DNA of 64,000 nucleotides from positions 113,516 through 177,515 of the forward strand of contig CAIUMP010000017.1 of NCBI GenBank assembly GCA_903900335.1. The letters run 5' to 3'. This DNA comes from an uncultured Ignavibacteriota bacterium (lineage in GTDB: Bacteria; Bacteroidota; Ignavibacteria; Palsa-1295). This document shows positions 43,320 through 52,442 of the stretch, piece after piece. The translations under genes and the position numbers were made by a program. The notes beneath the pieces were generated by a model. The model saw nothing but the letters and a program-made list of their open reading frames with translations, was not told the DNA's origin and searched no databases. The first letter of the stretch is position 1, and each line of letters begins with the position of its first letter.

Positions 43320-46130
43320 ATGAGCACCCACACCAACTGGATTACTCGCGGCCTCTTGGCTCTTGCCACACTATCTACATTATGTATCGGGATAGGCGCA
43401 CCCAATAGTGTATATTCTCAGCAGCTGACAAATCCCATTTTGTTCGTTACTCAGGCTCCTACGCCGGAGGACTCTGCCACAGTGGCGGCGCTATTCGGCA
43501 ATCATGGTGGGAGCATGATCGATGCACCGCGCGGCGGGGACCTTATGATCCGCTATCCGGATGGAACAGTCAAGAATCTAACTCAAGCCGCTGGATACGG
43601 GGTTGATGGGCTGCAAGCCGCTGGTGCGGTCGCGGTACGGCAGCCATGCGTGCATTGGAGTGGGACGCGGGCGCTCTTCAGCATGGTGGTCGGTGGAGCA
43701 ACAAAGCCAGGTGACACCACCAAGTTCTACTGGCAGATATATGAAGTTCGCGGGCTCGGGGAGACTGAAATACCTGTGATCACGAAAGTTGCGAACCAAC
43801 CTCAGGACTTCAACAACGTCAGTCCCGTTTACGGGACGGACACCATGATCTTCTTCACGTCCGACAGAACCATCAACGGCCAGCGACATCTCTATCCCGC
43901 GCTTGATGAATACAAGGGCACTCATACGAATACGGGGCTTTGGGGACTAAATCCGTCAACAGGATACCTCTTCCAACTCGACCATTCTCCTTCAGGAGAC
44001 TTCTCCCCCTTCATAGATAGCTACGGGCGTTTGCTCATCATGCGCTGGGATAGGCTTCAGCGTGATCGCAATGCTGACATCGATGCACTGGGAACGGGTG
44101 TGAAGGGTACATTTAATTATACCGATGAATCACCAGGCAGCGCACCACAATTCGGCAACAGGACGGAGGTCTATCCCGAGCCGCAAAGCAGCCGCAAGGA
44201 TTTGCTTGCCGGCACAAACATGAACGGCTTCGAATTCAATCGCTTCTTTCCGTGGATGATCAATGAGGATGGCTCAGCACCGGAAACGTTGAATCACCTC
44301 GGTCGCCATGAGATGCTGCAATTCTTTAACAACGCGATCAATGACGATACGAATGTCGTGCCATTCAATTATGCCACATCGGGTCGCAGCAACAAAAACC
44401 CGATCAACAATTTCACGCAGGTCGTGGAGGATGCAATACATCCCGGACTCTATTATGGCATTGACGCTCAGCAGACACATACACATTCCGGCGGACAGAT
44501 CATCAGCCTGACCGCGCAACCAACGCTGGATCCGAACGAGACCACGGTAACCTATGTGACGGATCGAGCTACGTTCAACATTACACCGGAAGGTACCACC
44601 CCCAATCCAAAGCACTCTGGATTTTATCGCAATCCGATACCGCTGGCCAATGGGGTTCTCATCGCGTCGCATACATCAGAGACCCGTGGTGATATGAATC
44701 AAGGCACGCGCGGGATGCCGGTATCGCGCTATGCGTATCGGATTAAGACCCTCAAGTTGAACGGTACGACGTGGGTTGCGGATCAACCAATCACCAATGG
44801 TATTTCGAAGAGCATTAGCTATTGGGATCCCGACACGTTGGTGCATTATTCGGGACTCCTCTGGGAGTTGGATCCAGTGGAAGTGCATAATCGTCCAGTC
44901 TCGCCGCGTCCGTCCTACGCCGTGGAAAACCCAGAGCGCCAGATCTTTGACGAAGAAGAAGTGCCTCTTGACAAATTTCAACTCTACCTGAAGCGTCGGG
45001 GACTCGCCGTTGCTATCACGCGTGACGTCACGCACCGCGATGGCGCAGATAAACAGCAGCCATTCTATATTCGCGTGGCCGGCACATCGAAGCAATCGCC
45101 GAATCCCACGGGAAAGATCTATGATGTTTCCGATTTTCAGTTCTATCAAGGTGACTACCTTCGCGGCGATGGAATGTCAACACCCGCGAGCCCGCCGTTG
45201 CCAGGGCGCAGAGTACTTCCCGTTGCAATGCACGATGCGGCTTCTGAAAACCTGCCTACTTCTGGCCCGACTGGAAGCGTGAAGATCGCAAGCGATGGAT
45301 CTATGGCCGCGTTCGTGCCAGCTCGGCGCGCGCTTACGTGGGAGATGCTTTCACCGACCGGCGGACATGTTGTGCGCGAACGCTATTGGGTAACTTACCA
45401 ACCCGGGGATGTTCGCACATGCGCATCGTGCCATGGCACGAACGATGCTGCAGCCAATCCGCTCAATCCTATTCCACAGAATAAACCCGAAGCGCTACGT
45501 CTGCTCCTGGAGGGATGGAAGGCTCGTGTGACGCCGAGTCATCTTAGGCTGATTGCTCCTCACAATGATTCGCAAAGTGTATCGCACAACTTCGTGTTGA
45601 AGTGGGAATTGCCCCAGCATCCGGACTCGACCTATTCGAGTGTTGTAGAGATCGCCAGTGACTCCCTCTTTACGAACATTGTCCGTAGTTTGGATGTCGG
45701 GAAGGCCGATACACTTTCATTCTCTACCACATCTGTTGGTGGAACATTCTACTGGCACGCGAGAGGACGGAATGATTACTTGACAGGGGATTGGTCTGAC
45801 ACCTGGAAGTTCACTTCTGCCAATAGCGAGTCGGTTGCGATGAACGGAACGCGGGGTGGGGTGGGGCTATCGACGTTTCCGGAGCCCCTTGCTAGTCACA
45901 CGACAATTCGGGTGTCTCTCCCTAAGGCAGGCGCGATCAAGATTGCGCTCTATGATATGCAGGGGCACCGTGTCGCCGACGTTCTCTCAGGCTTTTTTCC
46001 CGCCGGTGAGCGTGATGTTCCTTTTGACTTGGATCAACTTGGCCTGCATACTCTTGCCAACGGCACGTATGTGCTTCGAATGCAAATGGGCAGCGAGACT
46101 GCGAAGCACCTCGTGCATATTATCCGGTAA
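43320..46130 (+). CDS. Large T9SS protein with a single heme motif (hydrazine synthase alpha middle-domain-like)
   Basis: A 936-residue secreted protein. The signal segment lies near residues 10-38 and ends around YSQQ. The central region has the pattern VKIASDGSMAAFVPARRA, LTWEMLSP, VVRERYWVTYQPGDVRTC, then CASCHG near residue 700. I recognise this as like the domain called hydrazine synthase alpha subunit middle domain, which is widespread outside anammox bacteria. A fibronectin-like domain follows (HNFVLKWELPQHPDSTYS), and a T9SS sorting domain closes it (FPEPLASHTTIRVSL, LANGTYVLRMQM, HIIR). It probably binds one c-type heme at the cell surface. No claim of hydrazine synthesis is made. 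Confidence 0.82.
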   Translation: MSTHTNWITRGLLALATLSTLCIGIGAPNSVYSQQLTNPILFVTQAPTPEDSATVAALFGNHGGSMIDAPRGGDLMIRYPDGTVKNLTQAAGYGVDGLQAAGAVAVRQPCVHWSGTRALFSMVVGGATKPGDTTKFYWQIYEVRGLGETEIPVITKVANQPQDFNNVSPVYGTDTMIFFTSDRTINGQRHLYPALDEYKGTHTNTGLWGLNPSTGYLFQLDHSPSGDFSPFIDSYGRLLIMRWDRLQRDRNADIDALGTGVKGTFNYTDESPGSAPQFGNRTEVYPEPQSSRKDLLAGTNMNGFEFNRFFPWMINEDGSAPETLNHLGRHEMLQFFNNAINDDTNVVPFNYATSGRSNKNPINNFTQVVEDAIHPGLYYGIDAQQTHTHSGGQIISLTAQPTLDPNETTVTYVTDRATFNITPEGTTPNPKHSGFYRNPIPLANGVLIASHTSETRGDMNQGTRGMPVSRYAYRIKTLKLNGTTWVADQPITNGISKSISYWDPDTLVHYSGLLWELDPVEVHNRPVSPRPSYAVENPERQIFDEEEVPLDKFQLYLKRRGLAVAITRDVTHRDGADKQQPFYIRVAGTSKQSPNPTGKIYDVSDFQFYQGDYLRGDGMSTPASPPLPGRRVLPVAMHDAASENLPTSGPTGSVKIASDGSMAAFVPARRALTWEMLSPTGGHVVRERYWVTYQPGDVRTCASCHGTNDAAANPLNPIPQNKPEALRLLLEGWKARVTPSHLRLIAPHNDSQSVSHNFVLKWELPQHPDSTYSSVVEIASDSLFTNIVRSLDVGKADTLSFSTTSVGGTFYWHARGRNDYLTGDWSDTWKFTSANSESVAMNGTRGGVGLSTFPEPLASHTTIRVSLPKAGAIKIALYDMQGHRVADVLSGFFPAGERDVPFDLDQLGLHTLANGTYVLRMQMGSETAKHLVHIIR

Positions 46131-46133
46131 TAG

Positions 46134-46165
46134 ACGAGGCGGCCTTGGTCAGTTCGCCGCCTCGT
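46134..46165. terminator. Hairpin between convergent genes
   Basis: Stem ACGAGGCGGC/GCCGCCTCGT around 12 bases. It lies between the ends of the heme-motif protein and the sulfotransferase gene; no T-tract is correctly placed. Confidence 0.5.
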
Positions 46166-46191
46166 AAAAAGGACACCACCAAATGTGGAAA

Positions 46192-48123
46192 TTATCTGCT
46201 GACCACTATCTGCTTGACGGCAGTTTGCCCAGCAGCACGGGCAACGCAATGGTATACCCCGTCAGCGAGCTTCGAAGCATTGAAGGCGAAGCTATGTGGT
46301 CCCTCGGAAAGAAGCCCGGAGGCGAGTACTGCCACCTCGTGTCCGAGTGCGTCGAAGACGCGAACATCCGCCGACAGTTGGGATGGAAGCCCTACCGTAA
46401 TGTTGGAGGAAGTTGTAGTCGGATTCGGATACGCATCGGACAGCGTTAAAGAGGAAGGAATATCGGAGCCATAATGAGGTGCAACTCCTTGCAAGAGTTT
46501 GGGCTGATTCCACGGAAAGCGATAGGCGCGGTAAGTGAAATAGGGAAACGCGATGTTTGCTTCATACGCGATGGAATTGTCCGGCCGTACTTCCGTGATC
46601 GCCGGATTATTGGTGCCACCCCACGCGATGAAAGTATTGCCATTCGGCATCCGCTGAACATAGCCCATGAATTCACTCATGTCATGTGGGCGTCCGCCGA
46701 AGCTCCAGACCAGCGTTGCTGTCTTCGCATTCTCATCCAGGGCGTATTCGCAGGCTCGCGAGAAGAAGATAGCGTTCGGATCGTGATAGCGATGGTCGTT
46801 GCCATTATCCATCATGACGACGTGCCCGTTCGGAATGCGCCGAACGGCATGTTGATGAGAGAACCAGAGCGTGTCGCCAAGCAAGGTGAACTGGTTGTTC
46901 TTGCCGCCCCAGCGCCAAATGATCTTTGCAGAGTCGCGGCTGATCTTCGTCACTTCATCGAGATGGCGGGCCGAGAGGAGGATATTCCCGTCATTATCCA
47001 ACTGGATCGAATTTGCATGTACCTCGTCGAGATAATTTGAGAGAAAATTGCTGGGATCCTCGATCATGTCGGTCACCTTATAATTTCCAGAATCAAGGCT
47101 TCGCCAGTTAAAGATGGCGTCCCTCATCGAATCAAGCTCCTGGATCACTACCCCAACGACCTCTGCGTCTTGGTTTGCACCAGTGATCCACTGACTAAGG
47201 TCCACATTCTTCTCCGTATCGTAAGCAATAAGCAGTGCGTGATGATGCGGAAGCAGTTCAATATCATGCATGTCTGCCGTGTATCCATTGACGCACCAGA
47301 AGCTGTCCACGATCACGTAGTTGGAGTCCATCGCAAAGAACATACCCTTGCCTGCGTCGTAGTATGTTAGCAGCCCGTTTGGGTTGACTTTAAAGTCGGT
47401 CATTTCTGATACGCCAGGTCTCAGGAATTGCGCTGCTCCGGAATCGTTGACGATCGCGAGATACGATAGGTCATAGTTCGGAAGCGTTGTGGCGTGATAG
47501 GTCGCCAGGAAGATGCTTCCGGGCGACGGATTATCCATCGTGGTTGGGGTGATCTTCGGAAAGTTGATGTACGAACCCGTCAGGCTGTTCACAGAGAAGG
47601 AGTTGTTCGGCTCGCGGATCTGCGATGCTTTCTGGCTCCCGCCTGCCGCCGAGCCTTCGGCGAATGTGAGGGTTCTACCCTTCGGCTGGGATTGGATCGT
47701 GAAATAGTAGTAGAGTGAGTCAACCTTTATGCCCTTTGTTGTCAAGATACCCTTCCTCAAAGTGACGGTCACGCGTTCGGAATACGTGAACAGCGTGCTG
47801 GGCTTGAAGATCATCGTGCGCTTGTCGTCCGATAGCGTGAAGGTCCCGGAATGCGTACCGCTAAATGACCCCTTAACCGTAATGAGCGACGCCTTGATGG
47901 TCGAGGCGTTGAGGATGTCGCCGGGACGGATGATGATGGTCGCCTCGCGGGTAATCGCGGTTGCGCCGCTGGCCGGGAACAGATACTGGATGCTTTGTGC
48001 GCTCTGCTTTTGGGCAAATGTGCTTTGCGGTGAAAGGCAGAGGCAAAGTGTCCCGACAAAGGACAAGATACCGAAGGCTAAGGAAATCAGGCTGCGTGAG
48101 CTCATAGGGATATTTCTCTTCAT
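46192..48123 (-). CDS. Aryl-sulfate sulfotransferase-like protein with T9SS sorting domain
   Basis: A 643-residue exported protein with a signal peptide (LISLAFGILSFVGTLCLCLS) ending near TFAQ. It has an Ig-like N-terminal domain (about residues 40-145) and an arylsulfotransferase propeller (about 175-560). Diagnostic pieces are MHDIELLPHHHALLI, DEVHANSIQLDNDGNILLSA, IIWRWGGKNNQF, WFSHQHAVRRIPNGHV and QRMPNGNTFIAWGG. Bacterial enzymes of this family move sulfate between phenols without PAPS. The end is a sorting domain (AYPNPTTTSSNITVGL, ADGVYHCVAR, KQIVVSR), so it acts outside the cell. Substrate is unproven. Confidence 0.85.
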   Translation of the reverse strand: MKRNIPMSSRSLISLAFGILSFVGTLCLCLSPQSTFAQKQSAQSIQYLFPASGATAITREATIIIRPGDILNASTIKASLITVKGSFSGTHSGTFTLSDDKRTMIFKPSTLFTYSERVTVTLRKGILTTKGIKVDSLYYYFTIQSQPKGRTLTFAEGSAAGGSQKASQIREPNNSFSVNSLTGSYINFPKITPTTMDNPSPGSIFLATYHATTLPNYDLSYLAIVNDSGAAQFLRPGVSEMTDFKVNPNGLLTYYDAGKGMFFAMDSNYVIVDSFWCVNGYTADMHDIELLPHHHALLIAYDTEKNVDLSQWITGANQDAEVVGVVIQELDSMRDAIFNWRSLDSGNYKVTDMIEDPSNFLSNYLDEVHANSIQLDNDGNILLSARHLDEVTKISRDSAKIIWRWGGKNNQFTLLGDTLWFSHQHAVRRIPNGHVVMMDNGNDHRYHDPNAIFFSRACEYALDENAKTATLVWSFGGRPHDMSEFMGYVQRMPNGNTFIAWGGTNNPAITEVRPDNSIAYEANIAFPYFTYRAYRFPWNQPKLLQGVAPHYGSDIPSSLTLSDAYPNPTTTSSNITVGLPSQLSADVRVFDALGHEVAVLASGLLSEGPHSFAFNASKLADGVYHCVARAAGQTAVKQIVVSR

Positions 48124-48344
48124 CAGACAGAGTTAACACCAATCAGTCCCAAATGTCACCCGGCCAAGAAGAAATATGCCCAAAATGCCTATTCGTGCCG
48201 TTTCGAGCAGCCAATTTTGTGAGCTTCCTCGGCTGGTTGCAAAACCTAAGGATTTAATCGCCTGGATAAGAGTGGAGGTAGAGAAACCCATCCCGCGACC
48301 CCAGCCAGCGCGAACCGGGCGCGCTCATCATGAGTTGAGTAGCC

Positions 48345-50933
48345 ATGCGATCACGGGTGTTGCTGCTTCTCTATTTCGCGAATGCCGTTGTGGCTCTTGG
48401 CGCGATGGGTGGGTTGTATGTGGTGTGGAATAGTGCGTCGCTGCCATTTTCGGTCTATGCGGATGCTGGTTGCATTCGCGCTTCGTCCACTGCGGAGGTG
48501 CGCTCCTTCGGAATGACTGCAGGTGATTCGATCCTTGCGGTCAACGGGCAGTCGGTTCATGCCGAAGATGAGTTGCGATTTTTGCTCAATTCCCAGCTGC
48601 CCGGAAGCGTTATCCGTTTGACGAGTTCCTCGCCACAGTCTGCGCAAGCTTTAACGCACACAGTCCCGCTCGTCCGCACCTACTCCACTCTGAGCCTTCT
48701 CGTTCGCGGTTTTGCGGGGCTGCTATACATGCTCTTCGGATTGCTGATCCTCATTCGCCGACCCAATGAAATAACGGCGCGTATCGTAAACGCTGTCGCG
48801 CTGGCGGCTGGTATCATCGTCCTGGATACGTGGGGCTACTACGTTGCCCCCGTCGCTGGCGCGCTCTACGGATACGTGTTCTTCTTTGCGTATGGCTTGG
48901 TGCCGGTTCTGCTGCTCCACTTCGGACTGCTCTTCCCGAAGCCGCTCTTCAAGAATAGGAGTGTTTTACTGGTAATGCTCTATATGGTGATGCTCGGGCT
49001 TGCAGCGTGGGAGTCCGTTCTATTTGGTAGCGCAGTTCACTTCGGCAGCCTTCGGGAGTTCGATCGCTTCGCATCGTTATTGAATGTGTCGGAGTGGCTG
49101 TTCGGTGTGATCACGCTTGCTGCATTTGGGGCGTTCTGTATCACCTACTCTCGCTCGACCGAGCAATCAGAGCGGAAGAAGGTACGGTGGGTGCTTGTAG
49201 GGATCTCCTTTTCCTCTTTGTTCTTCTTCTTCTTCGAAGAGCTTCCCCAGCTTCTTGGTATTCCCTTCATTGTCAGCGAGGAAGTGGTGCTGCTTGCATC
49301 GACGGTAGCGCCCGTTACATTTGCGATCGCCATCATCCGTTACCAAGTGCTGGATATTGATGCGTTGCTCAATCGTGCCACGGTCTATCTCGCCGTTGGC
49401 GCGGCGCTCTTTGGGCTCTACGCAGCGCTGCTTATCGTAGCAACGTCGCTCGTCGGGGAGATCTCACCCACGGGGAATCTCGCGCTCTCAAGTAGTGTGG
49501 CAATACTAACCGCGCTGTTGTTCGAGCCGTTGCGTCAGCATGTGCAGCGCTTCGTCGATAGAACATTCTTTCGCGTTCGATATAATTATCGTGAGGTACA
49601 GAAGGAGATCCTTGCGGAGTTGGCAGAAGTGCGTACCGCCGAAGCCCTTGCCCGGCTCCTGGTCGTCAGTGTGGACAAACTGTTGAAGTCAGAATGGTCG
49701 AGTGTCGCGATCTTCCCACGCGCCTGGCGAGAACGAGGAATCAGCGAAGCGCAGGATGGCGCTGAGGGTTCCGAAGCAGAACGGCCGTTCATTCTTACCG
49801 TCGGCAGCGCACCACGTGGTTCGGACGTGGAGAGGACTCTGACAGCTTCCTTCGGAATGGCGCCGCACGGCGATGCGAGTGTGATTGAGCCGGGTGCTCA
49901 TTTCGTACCATTTGCAGAAGCGTTACGTCACCCTCTGAGAGAGGCACGTCTGAACACAGCACTGCTGGTCGCGCTCTTGAGTGAACATGGCGAGCAGCTC
50001 GGAGCGCTTGCTCTTGGGCCAAAGCGCTCCGGCCAGCGGCTGAGCATCGAGGACGTCGATCTGATCGAAACGGTAGCTCGCTCTGCTGGTCTTGCGATCG
50101 AGAGGAGTCTGCTCTCTGAACAATTGATAGAAGAGCAAACCGAAGCGAAGCGGCAAAAGCAATTAAATGCACTGAAGTCTCAATTGGTCAGCAGCGTCTC
50201 GCACGATTTGAAGACGCCGATCACATCGATCAAGCTGTTCGTGCAATTACTCGAACAAACGCGAGCGACGCTCTCACCGTCAGAAATGGAATACCTTCGC
50301 ATCATAGATGGAGAGAGCGATCGCCTCAAGACCCTGATTGATAATGTTCTCGACCATGCGCGCATTGAGCGCGGCGCGATGGAGTACCACCTTGCCCCGT
50401 GTGAACTTAACGCGTGCGTTCTGGACGCGCTCGCTCCGCTGAAGTATCTGATCGATATGCAAGGCTTTGCGCTCTCGCTGGAGCTCTCGGATTCGGCACT
50501 GCCGATCGAAGCAGATGCCACCGCACTACATACGTCGATAACGAACATATTGTCGAACGGGATCAAGTATGGAATTGGGAATAATGGTAGTGGTCAGGGC
50601 AGTGGGAGGCGAATTGTCGTACGAACATTTAGTGGGGCGGCAACTTCTTTGGACTCCGGGGCGAACGCACCCCTGCAGAACGTGGGCGCCTGTCTTGAGA
50701 TACGTGACTTTGGGATAGGCATCCCCGAGCGTGATCTGGAGCGCCTCTTCGAGCCCTACTTTCGCTCATCTGATCATGCGAAGACTTTGAAGACCCCTGG
50801 TACAGGTCTGGGGTTAGCCAATGTGAAACATGCGATCGACGCGCACCACGGCCTCATCACCGTTCAGAGCTCCGTGGGCCAGGGAACGAGCGTAACGATT
50901 TGTCTACCTCTGGGTGCCAACCCACAGCGTTGA
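48345..50933 (+). CDS. Orphan membrane sensor histidine kinase with PDZ-like domain
   Basis: An 862-residue protein. A first helix at residues 2-27 leads to an external PDZ-like domain (about 28-100, with MTAGDSILAVNGQSV). Eight or so membrane helices follow (about 110-370), then a GAF-like region (about 420-590). The kinase core has the phospho-His in VSSVSHDLKTPITSIK, the N box in TNILSNGIKYG, DFGIGIPERD and GTGLGLANVKHAI. It resembles PrsK-type membrane kinases. No response regulator is adjacent; the NtrC-like regulator at 55341 has its own kinase. It lies upstream of ric and hemN with a 590-base gap. Confidence 0.88.
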   Translation: MRSRVLLLLYFANAVVALGAMGGLYVVWNSASLPFSVYADAGCIRASSTAEVRSFGMTAGDSILAVNGQSVHAEDELRFLLNSQLPGSVIRLTSSSPQSAQALTHTVPLVRTYSTLSLLVRGFAGLLYMLFGLLILIRRPNEITARIVNAVALAAGIIVLDTWGYYVAPVAGALYGYVFFFAYGLVPVLLLHFGLLFPKPLFKNRSVLLVMLYMVMLGLAAWESVLFGSAVHFGSLREFDRFASLLNVSEWLFGVITLAAFGAFCITYSRSTEQSERKKVRWVLVGISFSSLFFFFFEELPQLLGIPFIVSEEVVLLASTVAPVTFAIAIIRYQVLDIDALLNRATVYLAVGAALFGLYAALLIVATSLVGEISPTGNLALSSSVAILTALLFEPLRQHVQRFVDRTFFRVRYNYREVQKEILAELAEVRTAEALARLLVVSVDKLLKSEWSSVAIFPRAWRERGISEAQDGAEGSEAERPFILTVGSAPRGSDVERTLTASFGMAPHGDASVIEPGAHFVPFAEALRHPLREARLNTALLVALLSEHGEQLGALALGPKRSGQRLSIEDVDLIETVARSAGLAIERSLLSEQLIEEQTEAKRQKQLNALKSQLVSSVSHDLKTPITSIKLFVQLLEQTRATLSPSEMEYLRIIDGESDRLKTLIDNVLDHARIERGAMEYHLAPCELNACVLDALAPLKYLIDMQGFALSLELSDSALPIEADATALHTSITNILSNGIKYGIGNNGSGQGSGRRIVVRTFSGAATSLDSGANAPLQNVGACLEIRDFGIGIPERDLERLFEPYFRSSDHAKTLKTPGTGLGLANVKHAIDAHHGLITVQSSVGQGTSVTICLPLGANPQR

Positions 50934-50935
50934 GG

Positions 50936-50952
50936 CGTAAATCTTAATTACT
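50936..50952. promoter_or_regulatory. Putative operator GTAA-N7-TTAC
   Basis: CGTAAATCTTAATTACT starts just after the kinase stop codon. A one-mismatch relative (GTAAGAATTCCTTCC) lies at 50988. Confidence 0.35.
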
Positions 50953-51197
50953 GATTTCTCGCGATTTACGATTCCTACAAAGCGCAAGTAAGAATTCCTT
51001 CCGGGGCATCAAATTATCTTACGGCAAATTTTGGCCACGCACCTCGTTTGACGAGAAAAGCGAATAGTATCACGTTGGTATGAAAGTCGATATAAGATAG
51101 GCAGGAAGCGAAATTCCTACTGTGAACTGAGGGGTCACAACGAGTTGCATTCCGATGACAAGGTCCTCCTCAATAGACGACAAGAAAAAGGCGACAG

Positions 51198-51228
51198 AGG
51201 GGCGGTTCTTCCGCCCCTTTCTTTTTTT
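51198..51228 (+). terminator. Strong Rho-independent terminator
   Basis: Stem AGGGGCGG/CCGCCCCT, five-base loop, then TTCTTTTTTT. It lies 265 bases after the kinase stop and 300 bases before ric. Confidence 0.9.
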
Positions 51229-51417
51229 GTTACAGCCGCCGAGGCTTGACCCGCCAGCCCGGTGTGAAGCGCTCCCTGACTCGGCACAGCTTTTTCTCCA
51301 TTTAGATTCTGAACGGATGAGCCAGCCTTCGTCGGGCGAATAATCAGTGAAATTCGCGTGATTTCAGGGAAAAGAGTAAGTCTTGGGATCAGGTGGCAGG
51401 GCGTAGGCGATCAGAAG

Positions 51418-51434
51418 CGTAAACTAATTTTACA
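51418..51434. promoter_or_regulatory. Putative operator CGTAA-N7-TTAC upstream of ric
   Basis: CGTAAACTAATTTTACA, about 92 bases before the ric start codon; the position suits control of the ric promoter. Confidence 0.5.
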
Positions 51435-51525
51435 GTTTCAATCCGGAAGGTAATTGTGCGCTGGAAAGCGTTAAATTACATGATTCAGGGCAGAATAATG
51501 AGAATCTGAGCATTACTCGGGAGAC

Positions 51526-52380
51526 ATGAAATCCAGGACACTCAAAGAATTGGTTCTAGCGGAAGGTGCAATGGCGCACCTCTTCGAGCGTTATGGCATT
51601 GATTACTGCTGCCTGGGACATGAGACGCTCGAAGTTGCTTGCCGCAAGAAAGGGCTTGATATCAGCATTGTGCTTCGGGAAATGGAGCAGCTGCGCCTTG
51701 CACGGCCCTACAGTTTCTTGCATTGCGATCTGTGGGATGAGGAATTCCTGATCGAATACATCGTCGAAAACCATCATCGGTATTGCCACGCGACAATCCC
51801 CGTATTGTTGGAGCAGCTCACGATTCTCTCACGGGAGCATAATTCGAGTGGTGCCTCGGAGAGTGCGTACCCCTATATTAAGCCAGTGCTCTTCCTATTC
51901 CAACGCGCAGCGCATGAGATCGAGCAGCACATGCGGAAGGAAGAGATGATCCTCTTCCCGTATATCAAGTCCTTGGCTTCTGCGAAGGAATTCGCACGGC
52001 GTCGTCCGCTTGCGCCGTTCCTCACAGTGGATGGCCCACTGAACCGGATGGAGGAAGAGCATTTCGAGACGACCCAGCTATTCGCAAAGATCCGTGCGCT
52101 TCTTTCCGATTTTACGATCCCTGAGAACGCCTCAGCAATGCACGCAGCGGTGATCACAGGATTGCAGGCATTCATCAACGACATGCACCAGCATGTCCAT
52201 CTGGAGAACAACCTGCTCTTCCCGAAGGCATTGGCTTTAGAAGAGAAATTTGACAAGCGAACGGGATTGCCAAGAGAGGAACCGCAGGCAAAGGTAGAGG
52301 ATCGAAAATCCTCCTACGATAATCGTGAAGCCCGTACGGCGCAATCCAACAGTACAGCAGCGTGGGGGCACAATTCGTGA
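51526..52380 (+). CDS. ric: Iron-sulfur cluster repair di-iron protein (Ric/ScdA/YtfE)
   Basis: Repairs iron-sulfur clusters damaged by nitric oxide or oxidants. The 284-residue product has the N-terminal ScdA domain with LFERYGIDYCCLGHETLEVACRK in two blocks; the usual CCGG reads CCLG here. The hemerythrin-like four-helix domain follows, its ligand patterns visible as ENHHRY, EIEQHMRKEEMILFPY, EEEHFETTQLF and HVHLENNLLFPK. A polar tail of about 40 residues is extra. Such genes are normally controlled by NO-responsive regulators, which fits the dyad upstream. HemN follows after 62 bases on the same strand. Confidence 0.93.
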   Translation: MKSRTLKELVLAEGAMAHLFERYGIDYCCLGHETLEVACRKKGLDISIVLREMEQLRLARPYSFLHCDLWDEEFLIEYIVENHHRYCHATIPVLLEQLTILSREHNSSGASESAYPYIKPVLFLFQRAAHEIEQHMRKEEMILFPYIKSLASAKEFARRRPLAPFLTVDGPLNRMEEEHFETTQLFAKIRALLSDFTIPENASAMHAAVITGLQAFINDMHQHVHLENNLLFPKALALEEKFDKRTGLPREEPQAKVEDRKSSYDNREARTAQSNSTAAWGHNS

Positions 52381-52442
52381 TGCAGAGATCAGACAATGTC
52401 GTTGAGTACTTGGATCGTCTTATTTAACGCCGAACAAACGTC

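Larger units (their letters stand above)
50934..51525. other. Long intergenic region with operator-like dyads and a strong terminator
   Basis: 592 bases between the sensor kinase and ric. It contains two GTAA-N7-TTAC dyads and a strong terminator at 51198-51228, which ends either the kinase mRNA or a separate short RNA. A 62-codon frame at 51155 spans the terminator and is not credible. Confidence 0.55.

Noticed and set aside
43320..46130. Evidence for anammox-type hydrazine synthesis
   Set aside because: The resemblance is to a widespread accessory domain; only one heme motif is present and there are no hydrazine synthase beta/gamma or hydrazine dehydrogenase genes.
51155..51343. 62-codon frame in the kinase-ric gap
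   Set aside because: It spans the strong terminator at 51198-51228 and has a low-complexity translation.
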